This document shows positions 12,401 to 27,400 of a DNA stretch of 64,000 bases, one piece after another. Both the position numbers and the translations under genes were made by a program. Below the pieces are notes generated by a model. That model saw nothing but the letters and a program-made list of their open reading frames with translations. It had not been told where the DNA came from and did no database searches. Origin of the DNA: Roridomyces roridus. Taxonomy: Eukaryota; Basidiomycota; Agaricomycetes; Agaricales; Mycenaceae. Position 1 is the first letter of the stretch. Every line of letters starts with the position of its first letter. The stretch spans positions 124,001 to 188,000 of the forward strand of contig JARKIF010000046.1 in NCBI GenBank assembly GCA_029378245.1, given 5' to 3'.

Positions 12401-15400
12401 GAGTCGTCCAGAGTGCGGGGAGCAAACTTTGCATCACTCAATCCAGAAAATGAAAGGAAATGACGACGTGCCGAGGCAAGTACAACAGCAGCCATAACAC
12501 CCGGCAATCCCAGACTCAAGGAACGAGACGGTCAGTTAAAGGAGAGAGAGGAGCCACGTAACCAACCTATTCAAGATTGAAGACATACTTGAGTAGATCG
12601 CATAGCTTCACTTGCACCTACATCCGGTGTCGACGTAAGTGACGAACGATATTGTGGACAGAAATATGACCTACACGGAGGTCATAGACTCAATGAAAGA
12701 AAGCGGCAGAAACAAGGAGACGCTGACAAGAGGTACTGTACCCCACGGCAGAAGTTTCCTTCCAACAACCCATTAGGCGTGAGGGTGAATGGAAGCGCGA
12801 TTCACAGAACGCGCGCACGTAATTCCAGACGCAATTAGACCTGCAGCTATACTCAGTCGGGATCGCACACAGAAGACATGAACAGATCGATAATTCGGAG
12901 GGAGAAAATCAATGTGAAGCAAACCAATGAGTGTTCTGTTACAGAGACTAGTCGGTGGGAGACAACAAGCGCTAACAAGCGGTGTCTGTCGTAACGATCG
13001 TCGGCCGGAGTATCCTGGGTCCAACTGCCTGATTGGGTAGCCGACGGCGATCAAACGAGCGTGGTGCTCTGGCTTTCCATACTCAAATCCTCCCTCACCT
13101 CTCAGCTCACAGAAGCACGCATGACCCTCCTGCGACTGGAACGCGAAGAGCACCACGCCTCCCGACACATCGAGCGCTGCGAGTTTGCGCTCGCGCCCAT
13201 CCGTCATATCCCCACAGAAACGCTGCAGCACATTTTCCTCGCTTAGCAGACCTGCTGGGCGATACGCCGGACTGCCTCGACGTCCAGGGCGGAATCCGGC
13301 TGTTGAGCCACATATGCAGCTATTGGCGTGCCGTGGCCCTCTCGACACCTGGGCTTTGGACGGCCCTGTCCTTTCAGGGCTCTGCGCGGGGGCGTCGTGA
13401 TGCACCTGCGTTGGTTGGCTTGTGGCTTGAGCGCGCCAAGGACAGACCAATTTCCGTCCGGTATGACTACGAAGGTGGTCTGGAGGGGACATTGGAGCAA
13501 GCACATGTCGCCATGCGGATTTTCAAATTGCTCCTGCTCCATCGGAATCAGTGGAAAGAGGCGCATCTACACGCCCCGTTTCACATGCTTGCGCAGACTC
13601 AATTCGGTAGCATTCAGTTGAGCAAGCTCGAGAAACTCCGTTTTGAAGGGCTTGGTAACTGGAACTGAATAATCAAGCTATCGAGCGCACCTTTCCTCCA
13701 GCACCTCGTCCTACACGACCCGGATATTGACTTCGACTTGCCTTGGTCCCAGATTAAATCCTACACCGGGCCTTTCTCGCCAAAGCGGAATTCCCACATA
13801 TTCTTCGACGCGACCAACCTCGAAGACTGTGTGTTGATTTCCCCGTTGCACTTCCCCAATACTCTTGCGCCCATCGTTCACCAGCACCTGCGCCGGCTCC
13901 ACCTTCAAGCCTCCTCAATGGTCCCAGACACCCTTACGCTTACCGCGTTGCAGAGTCTGCGCTTCTGCGCCGGCGACGTCTCGGACTGCGTCCCCTCAAT
14001 CCAGCGCCTTCTACAGCGCTCCTCACCGCTGCTGACGGGGCTTCACATCGACGACTTCATCCATTCCGACGAAATCATCCACGTTTTGGGTAGTGTGGCC
14101 AACGTCGCCGAACTCACAATCTGCACTCCCGCTGACGTCGTACCTTCCATCGCGGAGACGGAGAATTTCTTCCGTTTCTTTGCGGAAGATGAACCCGGCC
14201 TTGATATCGAGGGCCCCGTGCTCCCCTCCCTCCAACGTCTCGATCTCAAAGGCCTTCCACTCGGTGACATCGCCGTGCGTGTACTGGAACAGCGCGCCCG
14301 CCCGCCTGCGTCCTCCTCCTCGGTAGTGCGCCTCGGGTCGCTCACGCTCGCTGACGTACACGATACAAGCACCACCAATTTGGTTAAGATTGTGAAGTTG
14401 CCTGGGGAGACTGGGTTGGAGCTCGACGCCGGAGCTGTGTATGCCGTGCGGTGAGTTTTTCTTCCTCGTTCTTTGAACTTCGGGTTTCTCATTTCGGGGA
14501 TTGCAGATTGATTCCCTCGCAGATCTAAAGATTGAACTTATGGACGGAATACATAGGATGCAAGCGATTTGAAGTACATATGTACCATTTACTCGTATTT
14601 TGAATACCATTTGGCTCCTCGCATTGCGTTCCCCTTGTCAGTCTCTTTCTAGTATTACGAGGCGTGCGCTAACGCGCAAATGGGTGCATCCATAGTGCTT
14701 TGGATATCCCTGTCCGCCAATCGGAGGACGGCAGCTTGGGAATTGTCTCGTGCCCTCCTCCCTCATTCCCTTCACGACTACATACCTAGCTACGTCACCC
14801 ATCCTTTCCAAACCAACCACAACTAGTTCACCTTTCAAAAAGAAATAAAGGGAGACATCTGAGAGCGCCATGCTTCGGGTCGACGGTTCTGGAGCTAATA
14901 AAATAATGGTCACCACCCAGAGTCCTCCCCCGAATCGAACGGAGATGCAGACGAAGACTACGTGTGCGCGAGACGTTGGACTAATCCTAATCCTGAGCGT
15001 TCACTGCTTTCAAGCTCAAGTTCATTCAATCAAGTAAAAGCTGACATGTATGGATGTTCTGCGAAAGGAAAGCAAGCCTGAGTGGACAACTGACCTGTGA
15101 ATGCCAGGTTATGAGTGGAGTTGTGATTAGGTAAAAAAAAAAAACTGGTGGAAATGGCAGTCCATCGCCGGGTCTCGAATCGAACGATAAAGGGCTGGAT
15201 TCTATCCGAGTGGTCTCAGGATCGGCAAATAGACCACGAAATCAAAGAATGGGTGGATTCGATAACTGGTGGGACTCGAATCAAAACGTAGCCCCCCGGC
15301 CTCTGAGTAAAAAAGATCCAAATCCACAGAATTTTTATGCCTGAGTCCCGGATAGAACGGGCCAAGAGGGGCACACCGCGAAGGAACCGCTCTGTCTCTA

Positions 15401-18400
15401 GATGTTTCAATCAGCAACCTGTGAGCGAGTTCGGTGTCGGCGTTTGTGTCCACGAAGAAGAAGTACATAGTTGAATTGGGAGAGGATTCGTGGCGAGCCA
15501 GACTGACGTCCTCCGAGTCGGAGCGGATGACGAGCGCGCGCCAGTGATTGTTGGCTAGGAAGAATGAATATGGAAATGGAGGGATGGTGTACGAGCGAAT
15601 CGGTCTTCAGAGAAGAATGATTGGACGGTTCGTTCGACGTGGCGATGCTGGGCAGGCATTCTCGCGAGCCAAAGTCTGTTTGGGAGGCGGGTCCGAGGAA
15701 ATTGGCTATCAGCCGGGGCGTAGATGCTTTTGTTCTGTCTCAAACAGCAGTACAATCACTAGGCTGCGAGGGAAATGGTCGCACCGGAAGGTCAGAACTC
15801 TGTCGGGCAAGAAGTAGTTATTGAAGACCCTGCGCATGCACGAACCCCGGATCGAACGGCGAAAGAATGGTGCCATGTGTCGTCGTCGCTTCATCGGACG
15901 CAGAGATGGCGTTTGAACCAAAAAAGTTTGTCTACAGATGCGGTCCATTGCCTGGTGCCGAATCGAACAAGCAACACCGCGGAGGAATCTGGACAACTGA
16001 GAATCCTGCTAGAAAGGCGGTGAGAACTTTGCCTCGTAGTCTAAGTACTCAAAACCTTCACCCGGGTCAGTGTCGAAGACCTGGGACTGCGTTATCAGTG
16101 TCAGTATTTAGGGCAAGGGGTAACTGGGTTCAAAAAAGGCTACACACAAGTGACACCAGAGTCATGTCCCGAGTCGAACGAGAGTGACGACGGGGATCGA
16201 GAGAACTTGCCCTAATCAGAACGATTTCGTGCCCGTGAGTGAGTGCGGACACTCTTGAGAAAGTACAGCTCACCTTTTGTGAATTCGTTTCCCGTGAAGA
16301 GTGGATGGATATCGACAGCAGAAAGAATGGGTGATGGCCCTGGATAGCTAGAGCGATTCCGAAACATGCCGCGAGTATTAACGCTTCAGTCGGCGAGCTG
16401 GGACTCGGGAGATTGGGAGGCACGTCGGATTCAAAGGCCTCGGGCATTGGACAAAATGGAGAGGTGGTTGCGACGGGCCAGACGAGATGTGCTCGTTCAA
16501 GCAACGTTCAAGTCTGAAATGAAATGAGCTACATAATCTGTTGGAAATGAGCCCGCTGTGTGCGCACGGAGAAACCCCGGGTTGGAGAATATTTGGGACG
16601 CCGCGCCGTCTGGTTCTACGGCTGCGCCGTAGTCTGCGCAGCATTACTTTTAGTATATATACGGGGCCTTGCAGAGCAAGTCCCCCAGCTTCCTGTATTA
16701 GATCAGTTGTCAATATTCAACATAATCAAATAATGAGGCAGATGTAGACGAAAAGGTGTCGAGGTGGATATTTGAATCGAAGCCGACGACCCACAAGTGA
16801 AGGGTCCCAATCTCTCGGAGTCGTGGTCATCGGCGTCAAGAGCAAGGGTGACTCGCATCAATGACAGATTTTGATCCACGGTGTTTGGTGTGCACAAACA
16901 AGGCTCGGAGCTTGACTCTCGACTGTGCTGCTCTCCGCGACTGCTTTGGCTCGCGTACAACCCTCAAGGCTTTCCTCCGACATCGTTCGCTCGATGCTCA
17001 ACTTCTACCAGGGCTCTGGTCCGTACAGCTAGCTACGACCAGCGCCAATTACTGTATCCGCGCCAAACTACCCTACGGTCCCGGCATTCTCAAACGGCTG
17101 CCCATACGCTCATCCTCATCTCTGGTCCTTGATGGGGACGGAAACACAACGCCTTCCCTCCTTTTCGACCTCCGTATGTCCCCCGCCGCATCCGCACCAC
17201 ATGCTGTCTGCTGACAAGTACCCTCATGCGACCCAGCACAATCCATGCGCCCCAGTGTGGCATCGACAATCGACACATCCGCAGCAGCTGTCCACGCTCC
17301 CCAAGACGACGTTGCTCTGACTTCATGCCCGGTCAATACCCTCGACCAGCCTCGAATCCACCACGTCCCTCGAGTCTCGACATACGCTACCACTATCTTC
17401 GCCAACCTCGCGATCGCTTCTCCTACCCTACTCCTCTCCTCACCGCGTCCTACATCGCTTTCCCCACTGTCTCCGCACTTCCCCAATCCCTACTATCACG
17501 CTCACGCACCCACGCCACCTCGCGCCATGGACGCAGTCGCATTCCTGTTCTTGGGAGAAGGGAGGGAGGGTGGGATGAGCCACTTGTGGAGTAGCCAATA
17601 GCCAAGGTCGAAAGGAAGAGGAAGCCGGCTGTCGACGAGGAGGCGAAGGTGGAGAAGGCGGTCGTGGAGCCCGTCATGCTTGCCTTCGTCCCCGCCGCAG
17701 AGGAGGCTGAGATCACAGGAGAGGCAGGAGGTCGTTTCAGCCGTCGAGGCTCCTGCTGCTGGGGAGGCAGTAACGTCAGTGCCCCTCGACCGACATAACC
17801 TGCGCGCGTCTCACCATCGGCGTCTGCTTCTGCATCCACATCCACATCGACCTCCGCGCTTACCCCAGCGCCCGCCCCGCCTCTTCATCTTCATCCACAT
17901 CAGTCGCGTCCTAGGTTAGCTTAGGTCTCGGCATCGACATCCACTCAGGCAAAGACGAGCCATCCCACCTCCTCCGTCGTCGGATTCACCCGCCTCTGCC
18001 ACGTATGACGTATGACGTATCAAGCTGATGGAGGCGGCGGGTGGAGGCACTCCGGCTGGGGCTGAGGTCATTGCTTGAGGGATCGACTTTGACTCTCGGG
18101 AGCGGGGTAAGGCGCGTGGTGGGTGCGGGGGAGGAGGACGATGACGAGCACGAGGAAGGGCAGGCCTACATACTGACGGGGGTGTATGATGCGCTCAGGG
18201 AGAAGACGCGGAAGAGTTTTTTGGGATTCTTGCAGCCGCCTTTGGGTCGGGGTCGTCCTCCACTACCTTTTTGGCAGGCGGAGCGGGAGGAGGAGAGGGA
18301 GAGCGAGGAGCACCGGCGTATGACGGAGAGGAGGAGGTCGAAGCGGAGCCTGAGGGTGACTGGTGATTGGTGGCTTGAGGTGGCTAGGAAGAATGTGGGT

Positions 18401-21400
18401 CTCTATTCTCATCTTCGCGGTCTACACTCAGGCTACTGCCTCCCGTCCCTGTCTTGTCGATCTCTCGCTCCTGCTCTTCTCATTTCGTCCGCCAATATGC
18501 GTTGACAGTCTCCGCAGATCAAAGCAGCCGAGTCGCCCATTACACGGATACTCGAGGGCACCTTCCTCCCGACGCTGCGCTCGCCGGGCAGAAATGGCAC
18601 GTCACCGTGGAATGCTGGGCGGCGTATTCAGGTGAGCTCCCTCTCCTTTACTTTCGGTCCCGTATTGCTCCCGTACTCACGTGGGCACCGAGCGTGACCA
18701 AATACATACAGCGGCAGAAGTGCTCTCCTTCTTGCTCGGCCGCAAGCTGTACAGCTCACGCGCCTCAAGGGCGCCTCATGCTTGACGCCTCGCAACAAAT
18801 GCTCATTGACTCACTCCCGCCTGCAAATGGAGCGCTTCTATCATGATACGAATTGGATACGAATGTGGGTCGTGTCGTCGGGGTGGGCAAGAGGGATTTG
18901 GGCCCGAGTTGGAGATCGGAATGGGTGAGTGGCTCGTAATTGTGAGATGAGTGTATGATTGAGGCAGTAATAGAAGTACTCGCGAGGAGTGGACGCAAGC
19001 GGCAAGGCGGTCAAGTATAGACTCTTCGCGGGTACGTCCCCACTCTTATTTCCTCTACACCTTCATTCTAACGCGACGCTAGTCATACATCACCATGGCG
19101 TCTCTTCCAGCGGTCGCGGGCAGTACACGCTCGACGTGCTGCACTCTGCGCGCGGTTCTGCGGCGTGGGTGCGCATCGACAACGAGCGATGTCGAATGTG
19201 AGGCAGGCGGATGTGTTGGAGGCGAATGCGAGTAGGGGCACGAGGGGCGGTGCGCATATTTGTTGTTTCATAGACGCAGGGCGGGGTCAACGATGCTTTG
19301 TGTTTCTCTCTCTCCTGCTTTGAGATGAGGTGCTTCGGGTAGGATTGAGGGTAACTTGACCCGCTTTCTCGGAATGGATGTCATGTTGCTCGCGACCTTT
19401 CTTCTGCTAACACATTTGACAGCTCGGGGGAACTTTAGACGCCCAGGCAGGCTCGCTCCGTTTTGGCCAACAATGCATGCTTGCGCGATTCGCGTCCTCA
19501 CGTCACCTCCGTAGTACATTCTTGCAAGTCATCCTATCAGCTCCCCTACTTACCGTCCCTCTCCCAGGATACTTGCCCATTTCCGTCTTCTCTGTCCCAC
19601 CTCTCGTCAGGCCATACAAGGGGGGCAGCCGAGGCCCTGTGACCAAGGCAAAAGGAATTCTAGCGCCAGACCTTTCCATTTTCGTTTGATTTGCGTTTAT
19701 CTTTAGTGGAAATCTTTGGCAAATTTGCTGATACGCAATCGAATGCCAGACTTCGAGAAGCTGCCACCCAGACCGTGTTTTACTAGCATGCTGTATGAAA
19801 TTATGAAATTATATTTCCCGTGCGTGTGAGGCCCTCATTTTCAGCTCCCCGACCGTCTCTGAAGTCTGCCGTTCAAGGATACCTGGATTCCCAGGCCAGG
19901 CATTGAACGTTCAGAGCGTCGAGGATGCGTTTAGCTCTGCGAATTCGGCGAATTCACCGGAGGGGCGATCAACTCGAGCCAAAACTGCGGGCCCTCCTGG
20001 ATATAAGTAGAATTGACGTTCTTAATCGAGATCCATCTCTGCTGCAGGCCTCTATCAACCCTCTGGCCGCGACTTCCATCATCCCTCATAACACATTCAC
20101 GATCCCAAACCACCCCGACTGGAAATTTTTCCAAGACTCACCCACCGCGTGGGGTCCATACTTCGACTCTCTCATCTTTCGCGCCTCACGAGGACTGTTG
20201 CAGGGGACGTCGAACGCTCAGGACAGATGCCCAGCTACGAGATGAACAAACCCCACTCTGCGCAGGCGCAGACCACCCAAAATTCTTATGCCCCTGGCTT
20301 TGGTGTGTCAAATTCCTCTACGGAGTCCGCTGTTCCTCAATATTCACGCCTCCCATAGAATAAGCCCAGTCGGTGGAAAATCCTAAGTCCAGGCCTACTG
20401 TCCTGAATCGGCCACGTATCTTGACCATAGTCTAACCAGTACGTCAGTCAGCAATGGTGCAAGGTGTGCAGCGGCGGGAGGCAACACGACACTTTCCTCC
20501 AACGTTCCATGGGTACAACTCATCTTGCTCGTGCGTCGTTTCCTATAACGTTATGTGTTTGCATACTGAGGTTGGACTCTTAACCCGTAGACACGGGAAA
20601 TGAGCCTATAATTGAAGGCAGCGACAGAGATCCTCGCGGGCAGTGGGCGTAAAGCGGTCAAGTATAGGCTCTTTCCGGGTACGTCCCCGGCTGTTATTTT
20701 CTCCGCGTATTCATTCTAACACGACGCTAGTCATATAGGAATACGGCGTCTCTGCCGGTGGCGGGCACTACGCCCTCCACGTGTCGGATGTACGGCAGGC
20801 AGATGTGCTCGGGCTAATGCTGGTGAGAGTGGGGGAGCGTCATGCGTATTTGTTGTTCTATACAGGGATACGGTGACGGAGGGCTGGTGGGGTCACGCAG
20901 CCTTATCTCCTGCATGATTACGCACACACCGGAAAGCTCCAAGGAATTAATGGCAACGATACGCAGGCAGGCACTGGCTCCGATTATATTACACGTCACC
21001 TCAAGCGGATCGTCAACCCCCACTTACTGTCCCATATCGCACAATCTCCGACCTTCTCTCAGTGTTTTCCACAGCTACCCAGAAAAAAAAACCCGCCCAT
21101 TTTGGCACCAGTGCATGCTTCTCATGTCACCTGCGGCGGATCTCTGCAAGCTGGATACTACATCACTATTTTCGTCCTTCCCTCGTTAGTCCCACCTGTC
21201 AACTGACTTGAAATTTGGCGCTGTATCTTGGCTTCATTCTCTTTTCGCAGATCCCGACTCCCTCCGTCCTTCCCGTATCCACCAGAATCCGCACGCCAAC
21301 CCAGATCCTTGCAAGCCAGTTGCCGCCTTGCCAGCCTCGATCTGCACCACAAACTTTCCTCCTCCAGGTAACCATCCTCACAATCCCTACGGCATCCATC

Positions 21401-24400
21401 AGGAAAACTGGAGACACTGCATAGCACTATGCAGCACTATGCAGCACTATGCAGCGCTGCATAGTGCCATAGCAACTTCTCCAGTTTTCCTGATGTCTCC
21501 GAAATACACGTCCCACCCCCTCGCATAGACATGCAGCATATCCGTACTTCCGTCGTTCCTCATTCAAGTCACGTCAAGTGCGACGTGACATGCACCACTG
21601 AAGCCGTCCAAAAATGGGGCTGTAGAACCACAGCTTTGGTAGTTCCCTTAAAAGCTTGTCGAGTCGTGGTACTTCCGTGGAAGATTCCGTCCAGAAATGG
21701 GGCTGTAGAACCACAGCTTTGGTAGTTCACTTAAAAAGCTTGTTGAGGCATGGTATGTACTTCCGTGGAAGATTACCACCCAAGCTTTCGATGGAAGTTT
21801 TGTGTATCCCTTTCCTGCTTTGGCGGTGGGATGAGATGCTTGGTGTTGAGAGGGTCAGTGACTGGACCTCAGTATTGTCAGCGATTTCAGGTCACTTGGT
21901 GCTCGCACTCTGGGTTTTAGAGACTTTCCTGCTACCAACACATCGGTACGGTATTGGACCAACTTTTCTTTTCCCACCAACACCGAACCCCCGAGCTTCT
22001 CTTGGATTCATCAAAGCTTATGACACGGCTTTCACGACTGCCGCGTTCCTTACTGTCTTTGCTAACTACCAGGTACTGTTTCCCTCGCACACTCTCCGGA
22101 GCGGGAATACGACCGAAGAGTGTGCCAGAGTTCTCGAGAATGATTTTATTCATACCCCGTTTCCGATAATCCCGACACAGATTTCGAGGCACCGACTTTA
22201 CGACGCCGAACTTCGCGACCGAACCGAGAGGTTACGCCAGACTCTATCCCGGATATGACTTTTTTAAAAACCCCGTCTTGACTCTTGCCACCAATGACAA
22301 TAATAATCAGGGCTCCACGTTGGCTCAACATGCCGCACAGGCGGCACAGCGCACTTCTCCCTGCATCGAACCGGAAGAAGACCATCGCTGCGGTACGATG
22401 GGTCGTCCCAAGTCGCGTCGGGTAAGTGTATAATAATATCGCGAACTGGACCCGTTGTGATCACCACCAAATCACCACTGATTCACCGCGGGTGACCGGG
22501 ATCAATGAAATCAAGAAGAGAAGCTGGTTCTTTTCCGCCACGTCTTCGCGGACCTTCTCCCAGAGCAATGGGGTGGTTGGCCGCCTAATGGCAGGCCATT
22601 GCAAACTGGATGGATTCTGCTGCCTGACATTTGCTCGCAACCTGACCCTGGCTGCTGGAATCGTGCTGCTCCTCCGCTCTGGCCTTAAGGCTGGTCCGCC
22701 GCATCCCCATCGTCCCTGCATGTCGCCCGCAGGTGACTATGGGCCATACACACGGCAAACCGACTGCCAGTGCCCTATGTGTGTGTATTGGCACGATCAC
22801 TAGTTACGTTCATTGGTCACATACAAACGACATTTCTCACTGTCAATGGAACGCCTGGCCGTCGCGAGGCTACGAATGGTGAGGATTGCCTGTTCTGTCC
22901 TTCATTGATCATCACGGAGACGCTTTCTTTTGTCTCCGCTTTAAACCTTACTGATCCGGACTTGACATAAAAACTCTCCAGGGTGGTCTCAATTACAGGA
23001 CAGTCTTCATATCTCCCCTCCCATGAGCCGTCCCAACCACCCCGACTGGCAAGCCTCCCAACCCGGCGCAACGGGTTCTTCACTCGTTCCTCCCCTCTTA
23101 TGAATCTCACGCGACTATATACAGACGGCGACGACCGTTCGAGACAGGTGCTCAACTACGGGAACTATCACTCTGGGGAGGCGCAGAACACCCAGCACTC
23201 GTATAGCTCCGGTTATGGTGCGTCGAAATTTTCTGCGACCCCGCTTGCAATCAATTCACCCATCCATAGGAGACGCCCAGTTTATGGCAAATTATACGCC
23301 TTACCACGGGTACGCCAACCCTAGTATGACCCGTAAGTCATCCACCTCTATGGTTGCCTCGGATGGGCCTCGTATCGTTTGCAGCGCAGGGAGGCAACAC
23401 GACGTCGATGCTTTCCTCCAGCGTTAACGTTCCGTTGGCACACTCCAAGCATCCTCAGGTTGCCCGTACGTCGTTTCTTATAACGCTTTCGGGTTGGATA
23501 CCTCACGCTGGCCTTTCGGCCCATAGAAACCGACCCGGCTGGGATGAATGCTGAGCTTCCGTATCACTTGAACAATCCCAGCTTGGGTGAGTGCTTTATA
23601 TGTCCATATATATCTTTCCGACAAACATGTCAACCACTTGCAGGGTATGGCTACTCCACTAACGGGTATGATCAGCCTCAGGAGATGTCTGCTCGGAATC
23701 CCATGGGTACGTTGCATGGTCGGAATATCGTGACTCTGACATTCTTACTGTATTGGCCGTCTGACCCGTAGAGCCCAACCCGGGACCTGGAACTTCCGCC
23801 GGACCTCAGTGCTACTCTAACACTGCCGGCTTGGGTGAGTGCTTGATACGTTGAAGTATCTGTTAAACAAAAGACTGAACATCGGTAGATTATGGCCAGT
23901 CCCTTGCTGGAAGTTACACCAACTACAATCAGCCCGATCCGATGTCTGGTTGGAATCCCGCTGGTGCGTTGCCTTGTCAGAAAAATTTGGCTGTGACGTC
24001 CTGACATTTGAACATAGCCAATAACCTGATGAGTGGCGTGAACCCTACTTCGACTGCGTATGGTTTCCGCGTCGGTATGTTATATTCCATCTCTGGATGA
24101 AGCGCGTAGAAGTTGACCTCGTCGCCGCTGGTAGCAAACCCACAGGCAGGGCAAGCGCAAGTCCCAGCGTCCGGCGGGCCAAGCCACAATACCGCCGCGC
24201 GCTCCGATGGACGTAACCAATGCGCCGCGTGCCGTACAACATCCGCACGCACGTGGAGACGCCATCCACCGAACTCTGGCCGGACTGGGGCACTGGTTTG
24301 CAACAGGTGTGGACTTGCCCTGAAAAGGAAGGCGTCAATTTGAAAGTCACTGAGCGCTGAACGGTGGGATCTGGGGTACATGACTAGAAGCCTGTGTTGG

Positions 24401-27400
24401 AACTCGAACCGCGCTCGCGCATCATCATTTAATGATTTTGTTTTATTCATCGGCCCTGGCACGCGCAGGGCAAACTCTTGAAGTTACTCTTCAGCACGGG
24501 GCGCCTTTAGACACGTGGTTCTCGTTTTGTATTTATCGTACTCCAACGTCCACTCGATGCCTCTGCGAGAGTCCGTACTTGTTCTTACCCGGGGTTGCCT
24601 TGTGGTGCGATGGAGTTATTCGGCGTGATCGGCCCGTCCATCACATGTAAATAGGTTCCTCTGGACGACAATCCTCCACGGGGCGCTAGTGGGCGCTAGC
24701 ACTCCAAAGTGGCTCCAACTGAAATATTGAGATAGTAGGGCTTCCGACTCTACGCCGGATATGACTTGGCCACTTATCGAAGACGGGACAGGACACCCAC
24801 ACTCAACACTGCAGGACGCCGATAGGCCTAGGTGGCGTTTGGGTGGCCTTGGTAGCCCTGACTGATCAGTGTGACTCATTGCTTGATCACCTTGTAATCA
24901 CCTCCAAATCACCTCCATATTCTCAACTAACCTTGGGTATTCTGGTATTCTCAGGAGGTATGTAACACGACGACACGACGATTTCATTCAACGTTCCCTT
25001 TGGACACTCGAATCGGCATCTTCGTTGTGCGTTCTGACTCTCGCGACATCACGAAAGCAGGGAACACCAGATCAGTGGAGGGAACCCCATTTCGATTCCG
25101 AACAACTCCCATCTCCGTGTGTGAGATTCCAGCATAGATTATATATTAGGAGAACGCAGGCGCTGATCTTGTCGCCACCGGCGGGAAACCCTCAGGCGGG
25201 GCCCATGTTACATGTATCCAGCTCTGAGCTTTGGATGAACCCAGTTGACAAATTCAATCCGAGCAAGTGTGAAGCTCCGGAAAACTTCAGCAATATCCCC
25301 TACTCTGTCAAGAGGAGGGTTTTGTGGGGCTGAATATGTGATCTCCTACAAGGGTGTGCATCAAATCATGATTTTGGCCTCATTGTGATTAGGTGATGTG
25401 CCCCACAAACTGCTCCGAGATAATGGCATAGACATCAGAATCTGCCAGGTTCCTTTGAACCTGTCGAATGTTCCGACCAAGCAAAATTGTTGATTTAGCT
25501 GCCCGGGCCCCGGGGCCCGCAGTGGACCGGCAGGTATTTACATCAATGCAATTGATTCAGTTTGATGCATGCCACTGATCCGACGTGGATTCGGAACCAG
25601 AGTAGGGGAACGGTGCTTGCACCGCTATGGATATCGTTCCGCTTACGTGAAATTCCAGAAAAATTCCAGAAAGGTCCTGGTTACAAGTATCAATTCATTG
25701 ATCATCGACCGAACAATGTGGGGAACGTGTCGGAGTTGAGCCTCTAGGCTCTGGCTCCTAACACACACCGTCTCCGCGCTCCCGCCGCCATCGCGTCTAT
25801 CTCCTCAACAGTCAGCTCCTCCCGTTGCTGACGACTCTATACAACTACATGTCTACATCGTCAGTTGTATATGAGTCTGGTCCCGAGACTAACGCAATGG
25901 CGACATCATGAGAAACGAGTCGTGAAACTGCCGGAGGCAACGCGGCGGTCGCTGTCAATTCCAGTCTCACGGCGACACTTGGGCTGATCAATAGCACGCG
26001 GGTGATCAGTGATCAGAGAACTTGGAAGTTGAAGATCTGGATTGTTGCTGGATTGGGAAATTGCGGCGCTTGTTGGGCCTGGTGCTGATGTCGAATAGTA
26101 ATACACCCCCGCTCGAAGAGTCGACTGAGAATGTAGGATACTTGCCGAGAATCTTTCGAATTTCCCCACGCTTTTGAGACTGAAGCCCTCGGTTTCACTG
26201 CGCTGAGGAGGAGAGGGGTGGGATGCCTTCAAAAAAAATCGGTCTCAGGCCCCAAAACGGGCAAATTTTGTCCGGACTGCAGTATAACCTAACACGTTGT
26301 TGCACAACTGTCAGGGTTCCCAGAGTCAATCGCTTGCCGTTCAAGTGTTTCCCCTTGCCTAACTGGCCATGCTTATAAGCATCAAGTGCTGAATGGCCGC
26401 CGTAATCGCGGCATCCACTCTGAATATTGACGCTGGATAGATCAATAGGGATGTGCTTGCAGTGTGCATGGCCGTGGCTTCATTGATGCCGCGTACAATT
26501 TTATACGTCGCACTATTGGACTGCCATACAGCATACTGGACTATATAAGCATCCGCGCTCGCGAGCGACCTTCACATACCAATGTTTTCTGGAGCTCACG
26601 GTTTCCACATCTCCGGTGGCACATTCCAAATCGTCTATCCCTGGGCGCCTGAGGGAGTAGTCCAAGCATACTCAGTTGAAAAGTCCAACGTCGACATTCT
26701 GAAAGTGTGTTGCTCCTTACACTCATCCCTCTGTACCAATCACGCACAGAGACTCGACAACATCGACAGACAAGTCCAAATACTTTCAAATCGATTCGAG
26801 GATGCATACCGTGCACCGAGTCCCGTATGCAGCGAGTCGGTGTTGCACGAGAAACGTCCCTCCCCAGTTGGTTGTCCTCTGCGCAGACCGAGGTAGGTAC
26901 CCTTGGAGGTTAGAATTGCCACGGAAGGGCATCAACTCAATCCTCCTAGGCATCCCTGCCGTCCATCGAGACGGTTGAATACCCTTCAACTTCAATTCCT
27001 GAACGAAATATATGCGCGCACACCTGATCCTTCGCCTGGACAGCGTCTTCGGATTTCGATTTCTTCGGGTGTGTCGACGAGGAGTATCAAGAACTGGTGC
27101 GCATTTGATTGGGAGGAAGCAAGGGGAGGAGCTGACGCCATCGCAAAGGTTTCGGAACAGAAGGAAACGGGAGTGTGTGGGCTCAAGACTGCATTGTTAA
27201 ATATAACAAGATTTTCATTGTTTGAGTTCTTATATCGTCGCTCCGCCACGTTGGCGAGTACTGCGTCTGCCGACAGGTAGCCTAGAATCCCTCCATGATC
27301 ACATGTACACATATTCAATCGTGAAAATAACATACCTTGCAAGGCTGTAGGAGCAGGCTGAACGTTGTTTGACTTTTCAACTACCCTGGTCACCACAGAA